Origin: Adineta vaga
Taxonomy: Eukaryota; Rotifera
Length of the DNA stretch: 64,000 nucleotides
Direction of reading: 5' to 3'
NCBI GenBank assembly: GCA_021613535.1
Contig: CP075493.1
Span: 4,216,001-4,280,000 of the forward strand
Shown here: positions 31,785 through 44,153 of the stretch, piece after piece
Numbering within the stretch: the stretch's first letter is position 1
How the letters are laid out: the number at the start of each line of letters is the position of its first letter
The notes under the pieces: model-generated
What the model was told of the DNA's origin: nothing
Databases searched by the model: none
The model's input: the letters and a program-made list of their open reading frames with translations, nothing else
Program-made: the position numbers and the translations under genes

Positions 31785-32942
31785 ATGGATAGAAGATTTG
31801 ATAATTATTATGAATATATCAATGAAGAATCAATTGATAATACATTAATTTGTCAAATATGTTTTAAACCATTGATTGAACCTGTTATAACTTCATGTGA
31901 AAATCGATTTTGTCGAGTATGTATCGAAGAATCACTTGATGAACATTATATACGATGTCATTTATGTGCGAAATCATTTTTAACAAAACAATTGCATCCA
32001 TTGAATGATTCTTCTATTCTTCTCATACTTGATCAACTTAAAATCAAATGTAAATTATGTAATGAAATGAATCTTGAACGAGTTCTATTTTCCAAACATA
32101 TTTATCAAAATTGTGCCAAAGCAATTGTTACTTGTTCAACAAATGAAAAGAATTGTCCTTGGATTGGTTTACGTGAAGATCTTCGAACCCATTTAATCTC
32201 ATGTGAATATCGATCATCTGCTTTTCAAAGTAATTTCAATCATATCTCATTCGATTCTTCGATCATTAATAAAGATAACTTTATTTTAGATTCTATCGAA
32301 GATAAATACGGTGAATTTTTACCATTTACAAATATTGATTTACAACAACGACCTTTATTTAATCATGATATAGCCATAGCAGTTAAAGCTTTATTAATTA
32401 ATCAACGATGTACATGTTTAGATCTATTTAATAAAGGTATATCATCGGATGATACTTTTACGTTTGCAGCTATTTTATCGAATGATAAATTGTTAACAAC
32501 ATTAAGTCTTCGAAATAATCGTCTTTGTGATTCAGGTGTACAATTTATTGCTCATGCATTATTAACTAATTCCTATTTGAAACGATTGGATCTGAATGAT
32601 AATTTAATAACCGATACTGGAGTTTGTTTATTAACTGAAATGTTAAAAACAAATCAAAGTTTAATTAAATTAACTCTATCATTTAATCGAATTAGTAATG
32701 AAGGAATAAATATGTTAATCGATGTATTGATTAATAATAATTCCACATTAGAATGGTTATGTCTAGCTGGAAATTCAGCAATTGATGATACATCAATGCA
32801 TGGAATTATAAATTTAATTCAACATAATCAATCATTAAGAATACTTAATTTAGAAGATTGTCATTTATCATGGTGGTGTAAGAAACAAATTATTTTCCAT
32901 CAAACAATTCATTTTAAATCAATTTTAGACATTCTATTATGA
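31785..32942 (+). CDS. RING-like / TRAF-type zinc-finger protein with LRRs
   Basis: 385 aa from the ATG at 31785. A more upstream in-frame ATG at 31680 is less likely, because the sequence just before 31785 is hydrophobic and intron-like ('gattttcag'). Residues ~20-65 are a degenerate RING: CQIC, 'SCENRFCRVC' in which the usual His is absent, and CHLC. Residues ~90-145 carry Cys/His spacing of a TRAF-type finger (CKLC, 'CPWIGLREDLRTHLISC'). Residues ~200-375 hold about six NLR/RNH1-like leucine-rich repeats ('LTTLSLRNNRLCDSGVQ', 'LKRLDLNDNLITDTGV'). It probably acts as an intracellular sensor or E3-like protein. The LRR module resembles that of the ART-like gene immediately downstream on the same strand. 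Confidence 0.83.
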   Translation: MDRRFDNYYEYINEESIDNTLICQICFKPLIEPVITSCENRFCRVCIEESLDEHYIRCHLCAKSFLTKQLHPLNDSSILLILDQLKIKCKLCNEMNLERVLFSKHIYQNCAKAIVTCSTNEKNCPWIGLREDLRTHLISCEYRSSAFQSNFNHISFDSSIINKDNFILDSIEDKYGEFLPFTNIDLQQRPLFNHDIAIAVKALLINQRCTCLDLFNKGISSDDTFTFAAILSNDKLLTTLSLRNNRLCDSGVQFIAHALLTNSYLKRLDLNDNLITDTGVCLLTEMLKTNQSLIKLTLSFNRISNEGINMLIDVLINNNSTLEWLCLAGNSAIDDTSMHGIINLIQHNQSLRILNLEDCHLSWWCKKQIIFHQTIHFKSILDILL

Positions 32943-33467
32943 TCTATTTCAATGTAGAATTGATTCATTTTTTCAATTTCTAATAGTTCTTACATATCTA
33001 AATAAATATATTATCGAGATTCAACAAGAACAAGTTGACTGATTTGTTACTTATTCAACTAGATGAATAACAACACCTGTAGTTTGAATGATAAGAAGCG
33101 ATGTCTTGAACCTAACGATTCTTCTAAACCGTACACTTGCAAAAGTTTCGTTTATACTATGTCTGTTTATGCTTATAGCGACAAACATAAAACAATGTAT
33201 ATCATTTATTTTTTCAAATTGATTTATCTGTCATACCTATGTGTGTGTATCATATTATTGATTTCTATCTATGATGTTGCCGCATCACAAGAATATTTAA
33301 CTGTGTCAAGAAAAAGGTTTTGTTGCTTATATCAATCAAAGCAAATAAATGCAACATTTCTACATTGCCTTAGGTGAACTCGGAATAAAAATCATCACAC
33401 TTTTTTCAATTAGTGAAGATAATGTTGTTGATCACACATCTCATCTCAATGTTTTGCTGAAATTCGA
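32943..33467. other. Region upstream of ART-LRR gene; possible 5' exon
   Basis: An ATG at 33063 opens a short hydrophilic segment (MNNNTCSLNDKKRCLEPN...) that could be the first exon of the ART-LRR gene. I could not find donor and acceptor sites that join it in frame, so it is left uncalled. Confidence 0.35.
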
Positions 33468-35055
33468 ATGCAATTTTCAGTCACTCTTAATAATAAGAGA
33501 AAATTACAACACAAAATACATATGGGTGCATACAATTGTAAAAGAATAGACGGTACAGAAAATCTATGCAATTATTATCATAATCAATATCTTCCTATTG
33601 GAGGATATGAAAATGTACCACTTGTTTCTCTCGAAGTAGCTGTTGAACCATTAATATCTCTTCTACCATCTATACAAGAATATGTACAATTAGTTATACA
33701 AAAATGTGACAATCCTTCCGATAATTTAACACGAGATCAATCGGCAGCGATTATGCTTTGTACAATTCGTTGGCAACCATTTGATCAATGTCTTTCTGTT
33801 GTTTTAAATAACATCTTACGTTCAATCAATCGAGAAGAACTCAAACCATGGTTTCTCTATTTAAAACTTCTCTTAATTGCACTATGTCGTTTACCATCCA
33901 TTCATCAGACACTGTATCGAGGAATCAAATGTGATGTTAGTCAATATTATATTAAAGATCAACGAATCATCTGGTGGGATTTTGTTCTATGTACAAAATC
34001 ACTTGATCTTTTACAATCCGAAAAGTATCTAGGTCGAACATCTCGACGTACAATATTTACAATTGATTCTCAATCATCGAAAGATATAAGTAAACATTCA
34101 TTTTATTCAACAACAGATATGATTCTTCTTTTACCGGCAACACAATTTCAAGTTGTACATTGTTTGAAACAGAAAAATAAATCTCATTGGATACAATTAA
34201 AAGAAATTCAATCACCATTTGTTCTTCTACAATCAGTATCAATTGTTTCAAAATTTCCTAGTGTAAGTTGAATATTTTCATTGAAAATTCAATTTTAACT
34301 TTCGAAATATACATTAGGATTTCGTTCATAACGATGTTACATCATTGAAAACAAATCAATCGTGGAATTGTAAATCTTCCATAAACAATACTGATTATTC
34401 TAATCAAGAATTAGAACAAATCATTGCTCAATATTCAACTAATTCATCTGTTTATCTGAAACTAAAACAAGTAACAAATAATGATATGAAAATGATCGTT
34501 CAACAAGCAATTTTCGAGAAAAAATGTACTGAACTTTGGTTATGTAGTGCTCAATTAACATCACAAAATGCATTGATTCTTGTCAATGGTTTATTTAATA
34601 ATAAAATATTAACAAAATTAAATCTTAATGATAATTATATTCATGATCGTGGTGTTCATGCAATAGCTGGTGTTCTTTCATCGAATAATACAAAATTAAA
34701 AGAACTTTGTCTTGCACGAAATGGTATTACAAATCTAGGTGCACAATATTTAGCTGAAATGTTAAATACAAATATTACCCTAACCAATCTTAGTTTATTT
34801 GGTAACCTAATTGATGATCATGGAATACGATATTTTACACATATTTTAAGTTATAATAATAGAACATTGGAATGTTTATATCTGTCGGGAAATAATTTGA
34901 TGAGTGATCGAAGTATTGATTATTTCATTGAAATGTTTAAACATAATCAAACATTGAAATGTTTACATCTATTTAATTGCAATCTTTCAGAATTAGCGAA
35001 AAGAAGATTACGTGATGAAATTCAAACAAAGAAATATTTGACTGTATACATGTAA
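33468..35055 (+). CDS. ADP-ribosyltransferase-like domain + LRR protein, catalytic motifs altered
   Basis: Exons 33468-34262 and 34318-35055 (GTAAGT...ACATTAG, phase 0), 510 aa from the ATG at 33468; the true start may lie further 5'. Residues ~45-265 resemble the NAD:arginine ADP-ribosyltransferase (ART) domain common in bdelloids. They include the Arg motif 'TLYRGIK', the 'WW-x-F' strand, 'RTIFTIDSQSSKDI', 'HSFYSTTDMILLLPATQF' and a final strand. Relatives have Ser-Ser/Thr-rich sequence after WW-x-F and an E-x-E acidic motif just before 'ILLLP'. Here these read 'WWDFVLCTKS' and 'TTDM', so both glutamates are missing and the enzyme is probably inactive. Residues ~330-505 are NLR-like LRRs ('LTKLNLNDNYIHDRGVHAI', 'LKELCLARNGITNLGA'). 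It may work as a binding or sensor protein. Confidence 0.8.
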
Positions 35056-35498
35056 AAAAAACGCATTACTACTTGATTATGTTATATAATCAAATTCTTT
35101 ATTTGAAATGAATAATTAATAAAGCTTTTTTTTAAGAAAGTTTGTATTATGAGGTGAAAGGCATGTTTTGAATACTGTATGTTGAATTGTCGTCTGTTGC
35201 GGATGAAACCATATATTACTACTGAATAAATCTCCCATGCAGAGAATTTATAAAGAATGAAAAATAGAAATTTGTGTATGTTAGATATTACATCAGAACT
35301 TTTCTCAGTCATTCGCTTCTAACCAATGATAGTTACCAATAAAAGCAACTGGAATGACTCATTATTTGTTCTTTCTTCGTTCTTCTTACCGATAATTGCT
35401 TATACGCATATAAAATATATGTCCAGGATGGGAATGCTTGATGACCACTGAGAAGAGAATTTAGTTTTGCCTTGGAGAAAAACCCAGCATTAGTTTCA
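35056..35498. other. Intergenic, upstream of Argonaute
   Basis: 3' flank of the ART-LRR gene and distal promoter of Argonaute. Only non-coding sequence is seen. Confidence 0.5.
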
Positions 35499-35507
35499 TA
35501 TAAAAGG
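35499..35507 (+). promoter_or_regulatory. TATA box candidate for the Argonaute gene
   Basis: TATAAAAGG at 35499-35507, followed by a probable short leader with a 5'-UTR intron at 35560-35654 (AAAG|TAAGT...TTCAG). The coding ATG follows at 35681. The spacing fits a TATA-directed start around 35530. Confidence 0.5.
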
Positions 35508-35680
35508 CGCAGCAACATCTCATTTTTCTTCATTCATCAGTTTACTTAACGCATCTAAAGTAAGTAATACACTTCTTTTTCTTTCCTCTTTCCGAGAGAA
35601 AGACATTCTTACGAAATTTTCAGTGGGAAAAAGTATAGTTTCCTTTTTATTCAGCTTTGATCTATCTACAAAGCATAATT

Positions 35681-38600
35681 ATGGCTTCAAAATATCATCA
35701 AGAACGAATTCCAATTTCATCGGCAATTCCTTCTACAAAATTAACACTTTCTTCGCTTCCAAGTCGGCCAACGCCAAGTGGTTCATCGGGTCGACTTGAA
35801 AATCTTTATACAAATCATTTCACGTGTCAATTTGCCAAAAATCTTCCTCTATATCAATATGACGTAGCTATTGAAGCAATGGGTACAAAATCTGGCGAAT
35901 GGTATGAAGTTAAAGGCCGATCTCGATGTGCTCTAATCATGCAATCATTAATTTCTGCTGGTGCCTTCAATCCACAAGTGATTGTCTGGTATGACGAACA
36001 GAAATGTTTATACAGTACATCAATACTGTCAACTCCACAATTGATTACGAATCATGATGGTCAAGAACGATTGAATATTAAATCATTGGCAAATCAATGG
36101 TCAACAAATGATATTTATGATTATATCAATGGTCAAGGAAAAGAATATCCATATGACGCAGTACGAATTCTTGAGACACTTTTAAAAAAATCTCTTCAAG
36201 ATCAAGTTAAAGTCGTTAGTAATACATGTTATTTTACTAATGAAACACCGCGCAAATTACCAGGTGGTTTTGAAGAACGATATGGTTTTATACAAGCACT
36301 CAATCTTGGTTCTGGTCGTTTAACATTAAATATTCAAACAAAATTAACACCATTCTATCCGGATATACCTTTACTTGATTTTATTCATTTACAAATTGGC
36401 GGAAAACGCATACCGAATGAACATGAATGTAAAAAACTAAATCGTATTTTAAAAGATTGTCTCGTTGTTACGAAACAATCAAATTGGAAACAAGCTTATG
36501 AAATCGATCAATTAAGTGATCAACGACCATGTGATATTAAAATTGAATCCGGTGAATCATTAATTGAATATTATAAAAATGCAAAGAATATCACATTAAC
36601 ACAGACCAATTATCCATGTGTACAAGTTTACATACCAAATGAATATGTACGACCCTGTCATTTACCATTAGAACTTTGTCGAATTAAACCATGGCAAGTT
36701 TATGATAAAATGGTAAACTAATTAAATTTTTTATCAATGAAATTCTTTGAAGTAATTCATTATTCTTTCTCCATTTTAGTTATCTAAAGTACAAGTATCA
36801 CAACAACCACAAAAATATATTCCTAAACCAAATGAACGTTATGATAACATTATGAATACAATTCGTAAATGTAATTATAATTCTCCTGCAAATATTCTTT
36901 GTCGAGATGTTGGCTTTCAAATTGAAGATAATGAAATGTTAAAACTTAATGGTCGTACTTTAACTCAACCACAAATTCAAACTGGTCAGAATAGTACAGC
37001 CAAAGTTCAAATTGGTCGTATACCACTCGACGGTCATCTGTTTACACCAAAGCCTATTTCGGCATTAGCTATTGCTTATTTTGGTAATAATGCGCAACAA
37101 GATTCAGGCTTAATGGATGAGTTTGTCAAAAATTTATTGAATGTAATTTTACTCTCTACTTTCTTTCGTTGAACTCGAATATACAATTTTCTTTCTTTTA
37201 TAGGGCATGCAGAATTATCATATTGATGTCAAACATCAGAGACATACTGTCAGAGCTACAAATGATCAAATAACAGGATATTTTCGAACGATGAGTGAAA
37301 AAAAATGTCAATTTGTTGTTTGTGTTATGAGTGCAAATAATGAGGATGAACTTAAACAATTGAAAGCTGATATTAAAGATTGTGGAACAATTCAATATGG
37401 TATGTAATATCCTTATTTATAGTAATGCATGTAAGATGAATGATTATGTTTTAGGTATCATGACACAATGTGCTGCACTATCAAAAATTGCTGCTAATCG
37501 TCCATTAAAAAATTATTGTGAGAATTTAATACGAAAAATCAATTTCAAAAATGCTGGTATTAATACCAAAGTTAATTTAAATGTAGCATTAAAAGACAAA
37601 AAATCTACAAAAGATTCGTATATGTTTTTCGGTGGTGATGTTATTCATCCAACTAATGTAACTCGTCAACATCCATCGATTGCAGGTAGACTATTGTTTA
37701 GTTTTTTTTTGTAGAATAAAATTAATTTTGTTGTTATTTTTTGATTAGCTGTGGTTGGTTCAGGAGATTCATTATGTTCAACAACAGCTGTTCGAGTTTG
37801 TAAACAATATCCAAAAGAAGGTAAATGTTCTATTGAAACAATTCTTGGCTTATCTGAAATGGTTGAACAATTATTACATTATAATCAACAAGCAAATAAA
37901 GTTCTACCAAATAAAATTGTTTTCTATCGTGATGGTAAGTTTAATTATTTTTCGATAAATTTATAGTTATATGAAATATGTGTAGGAGTTGATGATGGTC
38001 AATTTGGAAAGATTATTGCTTATGAAATTCCTGCTATTCGTCAAGCTTTTAATCGTAAGTTATTGAATTAAATTTGTACAGGATTGTTTTCTATTTTGAT
38101 GTTCTTAGTTGTCTATGGTGAACAAACAAAGCATCCTCAATTGACTTTTCTTGTAGTCAAAAAACGTCATAATACACGATTTTTTACATATAATGAAGAA
38201 AGTCAACAAACAAAGAACATGTCAATTGGTACTATTATTGATACGAGCATTGTTCATCCATATCAAAATAATTTTTATTTGAATTCTCATAATGCTTTTC
38301 AAGGAGTAAATCATCCATCACTTTATCATGTTCTTTTGGATGAAATTGGTTTTACTGCCGATGAATTACAATTATTAACTTATCATTTATGTTTTACTGA
38401 TCCACGTTCATCAGCTTCTGAAGCAATTCCATCAGTCGTACATCATGCTGATATAGCTGCATTAAAAGCAAGAGATTTATTCTATGATGATGAACGGTAA
38501 TATAGAAAATAAAACTATTCAATTGATTTATAAATATGATGTTTCTATGTTTTATTTTAGTTCGTCAGCAACAAGTGTTGGTGGACGTAGTCAACCGTTG

Positions 38601-38681
38601 AGAAATCCAACACTAAATGATGTTAGTTATGAAATTCTTGATGTTCATGAAAATCTAAAAAATCGACCAATATTTGGTTAA
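35681..38681 (+). CDS. Argonaute (AGO-clade) slicer protein
   Basis: Eight exons close exactly at 861 aa: 35681-36712, 36780-37142, 37204-37399, 37455-37685, 37749-37934, 37986-38054, 38109-38496, 38561-38681. The N-terminal/linker part includes 'RKLPGGFEERYGF', followed by a PAZ region (~225-340), MID (~400-520) and PIWI (~520-830). The slicer tetrad can be read: Asp in 'FGGDVIHP', the Glu finger in 'KCSIETI', Asp in 'FYRDGVDDGQF' (usual form FYRDGVSEGQF) and His in 'VVHHADIAALKAR'. All four are present, so endonuclease activity is expected. It binds small RNAs and cleaves or silences targets in the cytoplasm. Bdelloids carry expanded Argonaute families; I cannot place this copy without a tree. 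Confidence 0.93.
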
Positions 38682-38821
38682 TTAAAATCCTCTTCATTTT
38701 AAATTGCTGAAGACTCATCCACAACTATGTTTTTTTTATACTCTTATATTTGATTTATTTATGAAACAATAAATGCTTTAATCACGATTAAAATTTCATT
38801 ACTTTTTCGTCATGTTTTTTT

Positions 38822-41077
38822 TTATTCCACGGTTATACGTTTGAACATATATTGAAATTCATCCGGTGTATCAAATGCACCGGAAATAAGGATGCGAATA
38901 TTTGTTAAGCAGTCAATAGGAGTATAAATTTCATAAGTTTGTGTTTGTTTATTACAACGTTCAATCCAACCTAGAACAAGATAAGTCTATGAGAATGGAA
39001 GATTTCGAGTATACAATATCGTACCAAAACCAAAACATTCGAATATTTGATCTTGATAATCTAATATCTGGTGTATTCCATTGATAGGGGATGCTTTATT
39101 TTGTAACTAAATTTCAATTCGAAAGAGAATTGATTTGATAAAAAAACTCAAATCTATCTTACTTGATTTATATTTTCATTGGAACAAAATCCTACGATAG
39201 ACTTTTCAAGACTATCAGGTAATGTATTCGGATTTGCATTGTCAAGTAAAGATACATGAATAATTTGTGACCATGGAAGATCAATACGATTCAGACGTAA
39301 AGAAAAGAAATACGACCAAGTCGCAAAAAGCCGATAATCACGAGCACGTATTTTTGGTATCTCAGTAGGAGATGGTCTCGTTTGAATATTTGCAATTGCA
39401 GCTGATTGTAATTTGATATATTCATAATTTAGTTCTCCATCATAATCTTTCTGACGTTCAGAACTCATTTGTAACGTTTGCTAAAATATATATATAAAGT
39501 AAGATATAAATACATAGATTTCAATTCGACACATACTCGATATGGTACAAAAACAGGTTGCTCTAATAACCATTGAAGAGTTATATCAGGCATTCGGTTT
39601 TGAACTTGAGATGAAGTCATATTGTCTGTCAATTGAATAATTACATTTGGACAACACATGCATATTGTTTCTTTTAATAATTCGAGACCAAGACCTATAA
39701 AAAAGAAACAATATAAATACTGAATAAACTAATTTTCAGAGTAATATTTACCAGTTCCCCAACCCATGGTATTGACTAGAATCATTGATCGATTCGGTTT
39801 TCGATTTCGATAATCAACATTCCATAATTGTCTCAATTTATCAATATATTGTAAATATCGAACAGGTGATGCTTGCGGTGAAACTAGTCCATAATAAAGA
39901 AGTCGATCAGGTTTCATATTTGCTTGTATATGTGAAAACGGTGGACCTAACAATGGTGATGTTAAATTTTTGTAAGATACACATCCACCCATTGTAAATT
40001 CACATTGTCCTATATCACAATCGAAATAGATTAAATTATAAATTGAATTGATATGATTAAGAGCACGATTAATCATTTGACGAGTAAATGTCGATTTACC
40101 CATATCTTTTTCACCACAAATTAAAACAACGAATGGAAAATCTAAATCCATCGACATAGATTATGTGATTAGAATCAAAATAGTTTTACCTTCAGTTGTT
40201 TCAGACAACCATCGATTGATTATACGATCGATAGTTGAAATAAATTCGTTACGAGGAATAATTGCATTTGAATTGCTTGTTTCAATAAAACGTATTTGTA
40301 AATCTTGTTCCATTTGTTTCCATTTATCTTGCGAAAAGAATTGATAATTTTCCATAAATAATTTACTATAAAATCGATGTTTTCGTATAGTCTGAATAAA
40401 CAATGAATCATTCGTTGATTCGTTTCGAATTAATAATATATCACCACCTTTCTGTCGAACATGAGAAGCAATATTTTCAGCTAATTGTTCATTTGGTATC
40501 ATTGATTTGATATCTTGTAAATTTATATTCATTGTTATCACGGATGGAATGAATTCCATGGGTAATGCAGTATTTGTCCGATAGTTATAAATTGAATAGT
40601 ATACCGATGGACGAAGAGTATGTCCATGAATACGAACTCGACCAAATAATGAACAAATTTGAAAACTTTGTAAGAATGTCAAATGAGTATCAAGAAAATG
40701 AATCACATATGTGGGTGGATTGGAAAATGAACCAAGAATGTTTGATTGATGAGAGGATAATGATGAAGTGTTGTCTACCTGTAAATAGTAATAAGTTTTA
40801 GTATATTTCTTTCGTATTGATTTTTCATTTATGCTCAATTTAGTCGTGAGAAAAGCTTAGTTGCGGGGTACTCGAAAAAGATACCGTCCAAAATGCAGAG
40901 CAAATCTTGCCGTACAACTTGTGAATCCATCGATGGTTGTTCTCTTTGATCATATCTCGATCGAGATGACGAATATCGAGCCATTTTTGAGTAAGATGCT
41001 TGATATGTTTCATTATCGTCATTATTATCGTTCGAGTTTGTTGAAGATCGATCTAAAGCTGAAGACGAACGCTTCAT
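38822..41077 (-). CDS. NOL9/Grc3-like polynucleotide 5'-hydroxyl kinase
   Basis: Seven exons close at 624 aa: 41077-40885, 40774-40190, 40141-39752, 39694-39537, 39480-39163, 39106-39025, 38970-38822. The N-terminal ~65 residues are Ser/Asn-rich and disordered. A beta-rich N-domain follows. The kinase core has the Walker A 'CGEKDMGKSTFTRQMIN', Walker B-like 'IYFDCDIGQCEFT', 'LVSPQASP' and 'ILVNTMGWGTG', all typical of the Clp1/Grc3/NOL9 family. The C-terminal third fits NOL9 ('FCSNEN', 'CFGFGWIERC', 'GAFDTPDEFQY'). The enzyme phosphorylates 5'-OH RNA ends during ITS2 processing of rRNA, in the nucleolus. The first intron uses the acceptor 'ACAGGTAG', the only choice that keeps the frame. Confidence 0.9.
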
Positions 41078-41175
41078 TGATCAATACTTTTCCAATCTAA
41101 AAAATATCAATAAAAATATAAAGCAAAGCCAAAATCAGATCCAATTAGATGTGAAACAGAGAAAAATTAGGCAGA

Positions 41176-42651
41176 TTAAAGATTAAAAATTTCGATCCTT
41201 TTCGGTTCGTTATTATAACTAACAGCAATTTTTTGCTGTTGATTATTACTTATTAAACAGACACTATGCACGTTTTTATCGATTTGTTTCAATATGAAAC
41301 TATTCATCAACCATAATGAACGTGTTGAACGTTCACTAATTAACCATGTTTGATCATTCTCATTTGAAAGAAGTAGTAGACGACAACCAAAACTTGATTT
41401 TTCGACATCATTTAAGATCGTCAATATTCGACCATGATATATTAATTGCATGTCAAAATCAAAAACATCAATACGCCAATAATGATCTTTCTGGAGTACC
41501 ATAACAGCTAGCTGATTTGTCTTGATACATACTCGTATCATTCGAATACCTTGATCTGTAGTTTGTAGGATATCATCTATATTCCAACGTTTGATTAATT
41601 TCCAGATTGGATGAATTTCAGTTGACCAACGTTCAATATAACCATTACTATCTAAACTAATAAATGCATCATTTGTATTCGATCCAACTGCAATGGACCA
41701 AAATGGATGTTCATCGATTGGTTGAATTTCTGGCATTATTGTAATATTCATTTGTTGAGAATCATAGAGAAGAATTGCTTTTCGACAAACCACTAGAAAA
41801 CATCGATTGAGTGTTGGCGCATAAATCATATCACACACATTGCCAAGTCGAACGTCGAGTTCAGTCGAACGAAGTTCTTGACCATCGGAAATATTGTAGA
41901 AAACAAGACGATTTTCATTTCGATTAATACTTAGAATATATGCCAGTATATGTGTATCAGATGCAGCAAGAAAAAAACAATTTCGATCACGTAAAGAAAT
42001 CATTTGTCGATCACATAATAATTGTGAACTTGTTAGATAAGATATTGCAGGGTTTCTTGCTTGATTCATATCAATAGGATCTGATACATGATTGAATTCA
42101 ATATTGATATTAATCTGATGAATTTCTTGTTTGAAACGTTCTAATCTAGCAGATAAATTTTCGATATCATCTTCAAAGAAATCATCATTTTCACGTTTTT
42201 CTGTTAATTCTTTTGTAAATTGATCATATCGACCTTTGATATCATTGAAATGGGTAAGATATTCCAATTGTAGATTATTACGAGTTTTTTCTGCATTTTC
42301 ATGTCTATCAAAAATAAAATAGATATGTCGAAATCGAAACTATTTCAATTATTGATTAAATACTCACACAATAGTTTGCATTTTTATTTCCCATTGATCA
42401 ATATCTTTCAATGATTTTTCCATATTTTCATTAGTTATATTGAAACTATTAAACATTGTCTCAAAGAATTCATCACGTTGAGTAATAACTGTATCAAGTT
42501 TTTGTGCAAGATCTTGTCGATGTTTTGTTAAATGAACTAAACAAAATGCTGATTGGCATCCATGACATGGATGAATACCTAATTTTGGTTTCAATTGATT
42601 TTCTTCAAGACATAGAACACATGATTTAAATGTTGAACTCGAACTGGTCAT
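41176..42651 (-). CDS. B-box-like zinc finger, coiled coil and propeller-like C-terminal domain
   Basis: Exons 42651-42368 and 42304-41176 (GTGAGT...TTGATAG, phase 2) close at 470 aa from MTSSSSTFKSC. An in-frame ATG at 42753 would add 34 residues; I prefer 42651 because related genes in the window begin close to the finger. Residues ~10-45 form the finger (CVLC, 'CHGCQSAFCLVHLTKH'). A coiled coil spans ~50-165. The remainder is rich in beta strands with recurring W/D/Y positions, probably a WD-like or NHL-like propeller, although no canonical repeat motif is clear. It is a distant relative of the B-box/NHL genes at the left end. Function unknown. Confidence 0.8.
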
Positions 42652-42835
42652 TTCTACTACACAATCAACTAGTAGTAGGGAAATTTTGTCATTTTGTTTT
42701 TCGCTCAATATACGATTGGTAGAAAATTCAAATGAAATCGTTTTCATTCCCATTAGATGTCACTCAAATAGGTATGATTTATTTTATTCTACATGAAAAA
42801 ATACTGTCACAATATAAAACGAAATATCGTTATAG

Positions 42836-43652
42836 TTATTGGTCACAGTCGATACATGCACTTGTGATATTATTTGTAGCTCGAGAATAGCCTTTTTTGC
42901 ACACACATCCCGGAATGCATTCCGCAACTAAACATGGATTTTCTTCAGTATTTCCACATGATGCTTGACATTGTGACGCACATTTAGTATATTCTTCATT
43001 TTCACCACATTTTGTATTTGTTTCTGCTATAAAAAAAACGAGATTAAAGCATCCGAAACAAGATCGTATGAAAATGCCTACTTTGTTCGCATTCACTTGC
43101 TTCAACACAGGTTTGATTAGAACGCGATACACGAACATAATTTTCTTTACAAACACATCGGTTAACACCACACATTCGTGGACAAGGTCTTGGCCGTAGT
43201 CTATTACATGATGGTTGACATGATGGATGTGGTGCACATTCAGATTGTATTTCATTTGCACCACATTCTTCCGGTTCATCTCGGACTTTACCTAAAGTAT
43301 ATATGTCAAAAAAACAGTCTATCTCTACAGATTGAATTTACATACGTGCATGGCATTGTGCAATTGGAATACAATTCAGATTATCATCACGTACATAACC
43401 ATCTAGACATTCACATGCTACTAAACTACACATACGTGGACATAATTTTCCTTTGGGTTCATCACATGTTGCTTGACAAGATATCTCACGAGCACAATCA
43501 ACTTTTTTTTCATTAGTACTACATTTTTCTGCAGTAATATCTGTAAAAGAAATACGAATAGAAATATATCTGACTGCTAATAGGTTTATTACGTTACTTT
43601 GAAAATGACCTAAGATTAACATCATAGCCAATAAAACCATAGAAGACAACAT
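42836..43652 (-). CDS. Secreted three-domain TIL (trypsin-inhibitor-like) Cys-rich protein
   Basis: Four exons from the ATG at 43652 (signal peptide MLSSMVLLAMMLILGHFQS) to the stop at 42836. Each of the last three exons encodes one TIL module with about ten cysteines. Starts are 'KCSTNEKKVDCAREISC', 'ECGANEIQSECAPHPSC' and 'KCGENEEYTKCASQC', each ending in a 'CxCxxGYxR'-like motif. All introns are phase 1, the usual arrangement for extracellular module shuffling. TIL domains inhibit serine proteases or form mucin/von Willebrand-type extracellular proteins. The inhibitory loop residues cannot be assigned with certainty. A TATA-like element lies ~70 bp upstream. Confidence 0.88.
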
Positions 43653-44153
43653 TTTATGAAAGCGTAATCTTGTATATACTCACAAATAGAAATTTCTGAT
43701 TTAAACTGAATCACAGTACTGCTTTATATAGACTTCATCGATAAATAGAATAGATTTTTTTTTAGATGTAAAAGAATCCATTACTTTTGCTTGAATGAAA
43801 TGAGCATAATGAAGGTGGATAAAACTTAAGTCAAACAAATTATTCATAAAAGACACTAAACAAAATAATATTTTTAATACTTTTCGATTATTCTTTAGAA
43901 GCTTTGAGAAGAGCCTATTAATATTAAATCAACTGTGCAACCGTCATTGTTATGTAAAATGAAATTGAAACTATTTTAAACAAGATCTATATATTGATTT
44001 ACTCTTTGAATATAATTTACTTTCATGACAAATTCTAAATAAAACTAAAGATAATTAATTATGTACGTTTGACAAATTTTATTGGCAAAATACAAACATA
44101 ATATCACATATAAAAATTTTTTTCACGATGAAAAATAAAATTAACGTTTTGAC
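43653..44153. other. Intergenic between TIL and MORN genes
   Basis: Promoter of the TIL gene and 3' flank of the MORN gene; otherwise featureless A+T-rich DNA. Confidence 0.5.
43722..43730 (-). promoter_or_regulatory. TATA box candidate for the TIL gene
   Basis: On the minus strand this reads TATATAAAG, about 70 bp upstream of the ATG at 43652. Confidence 0.45.
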
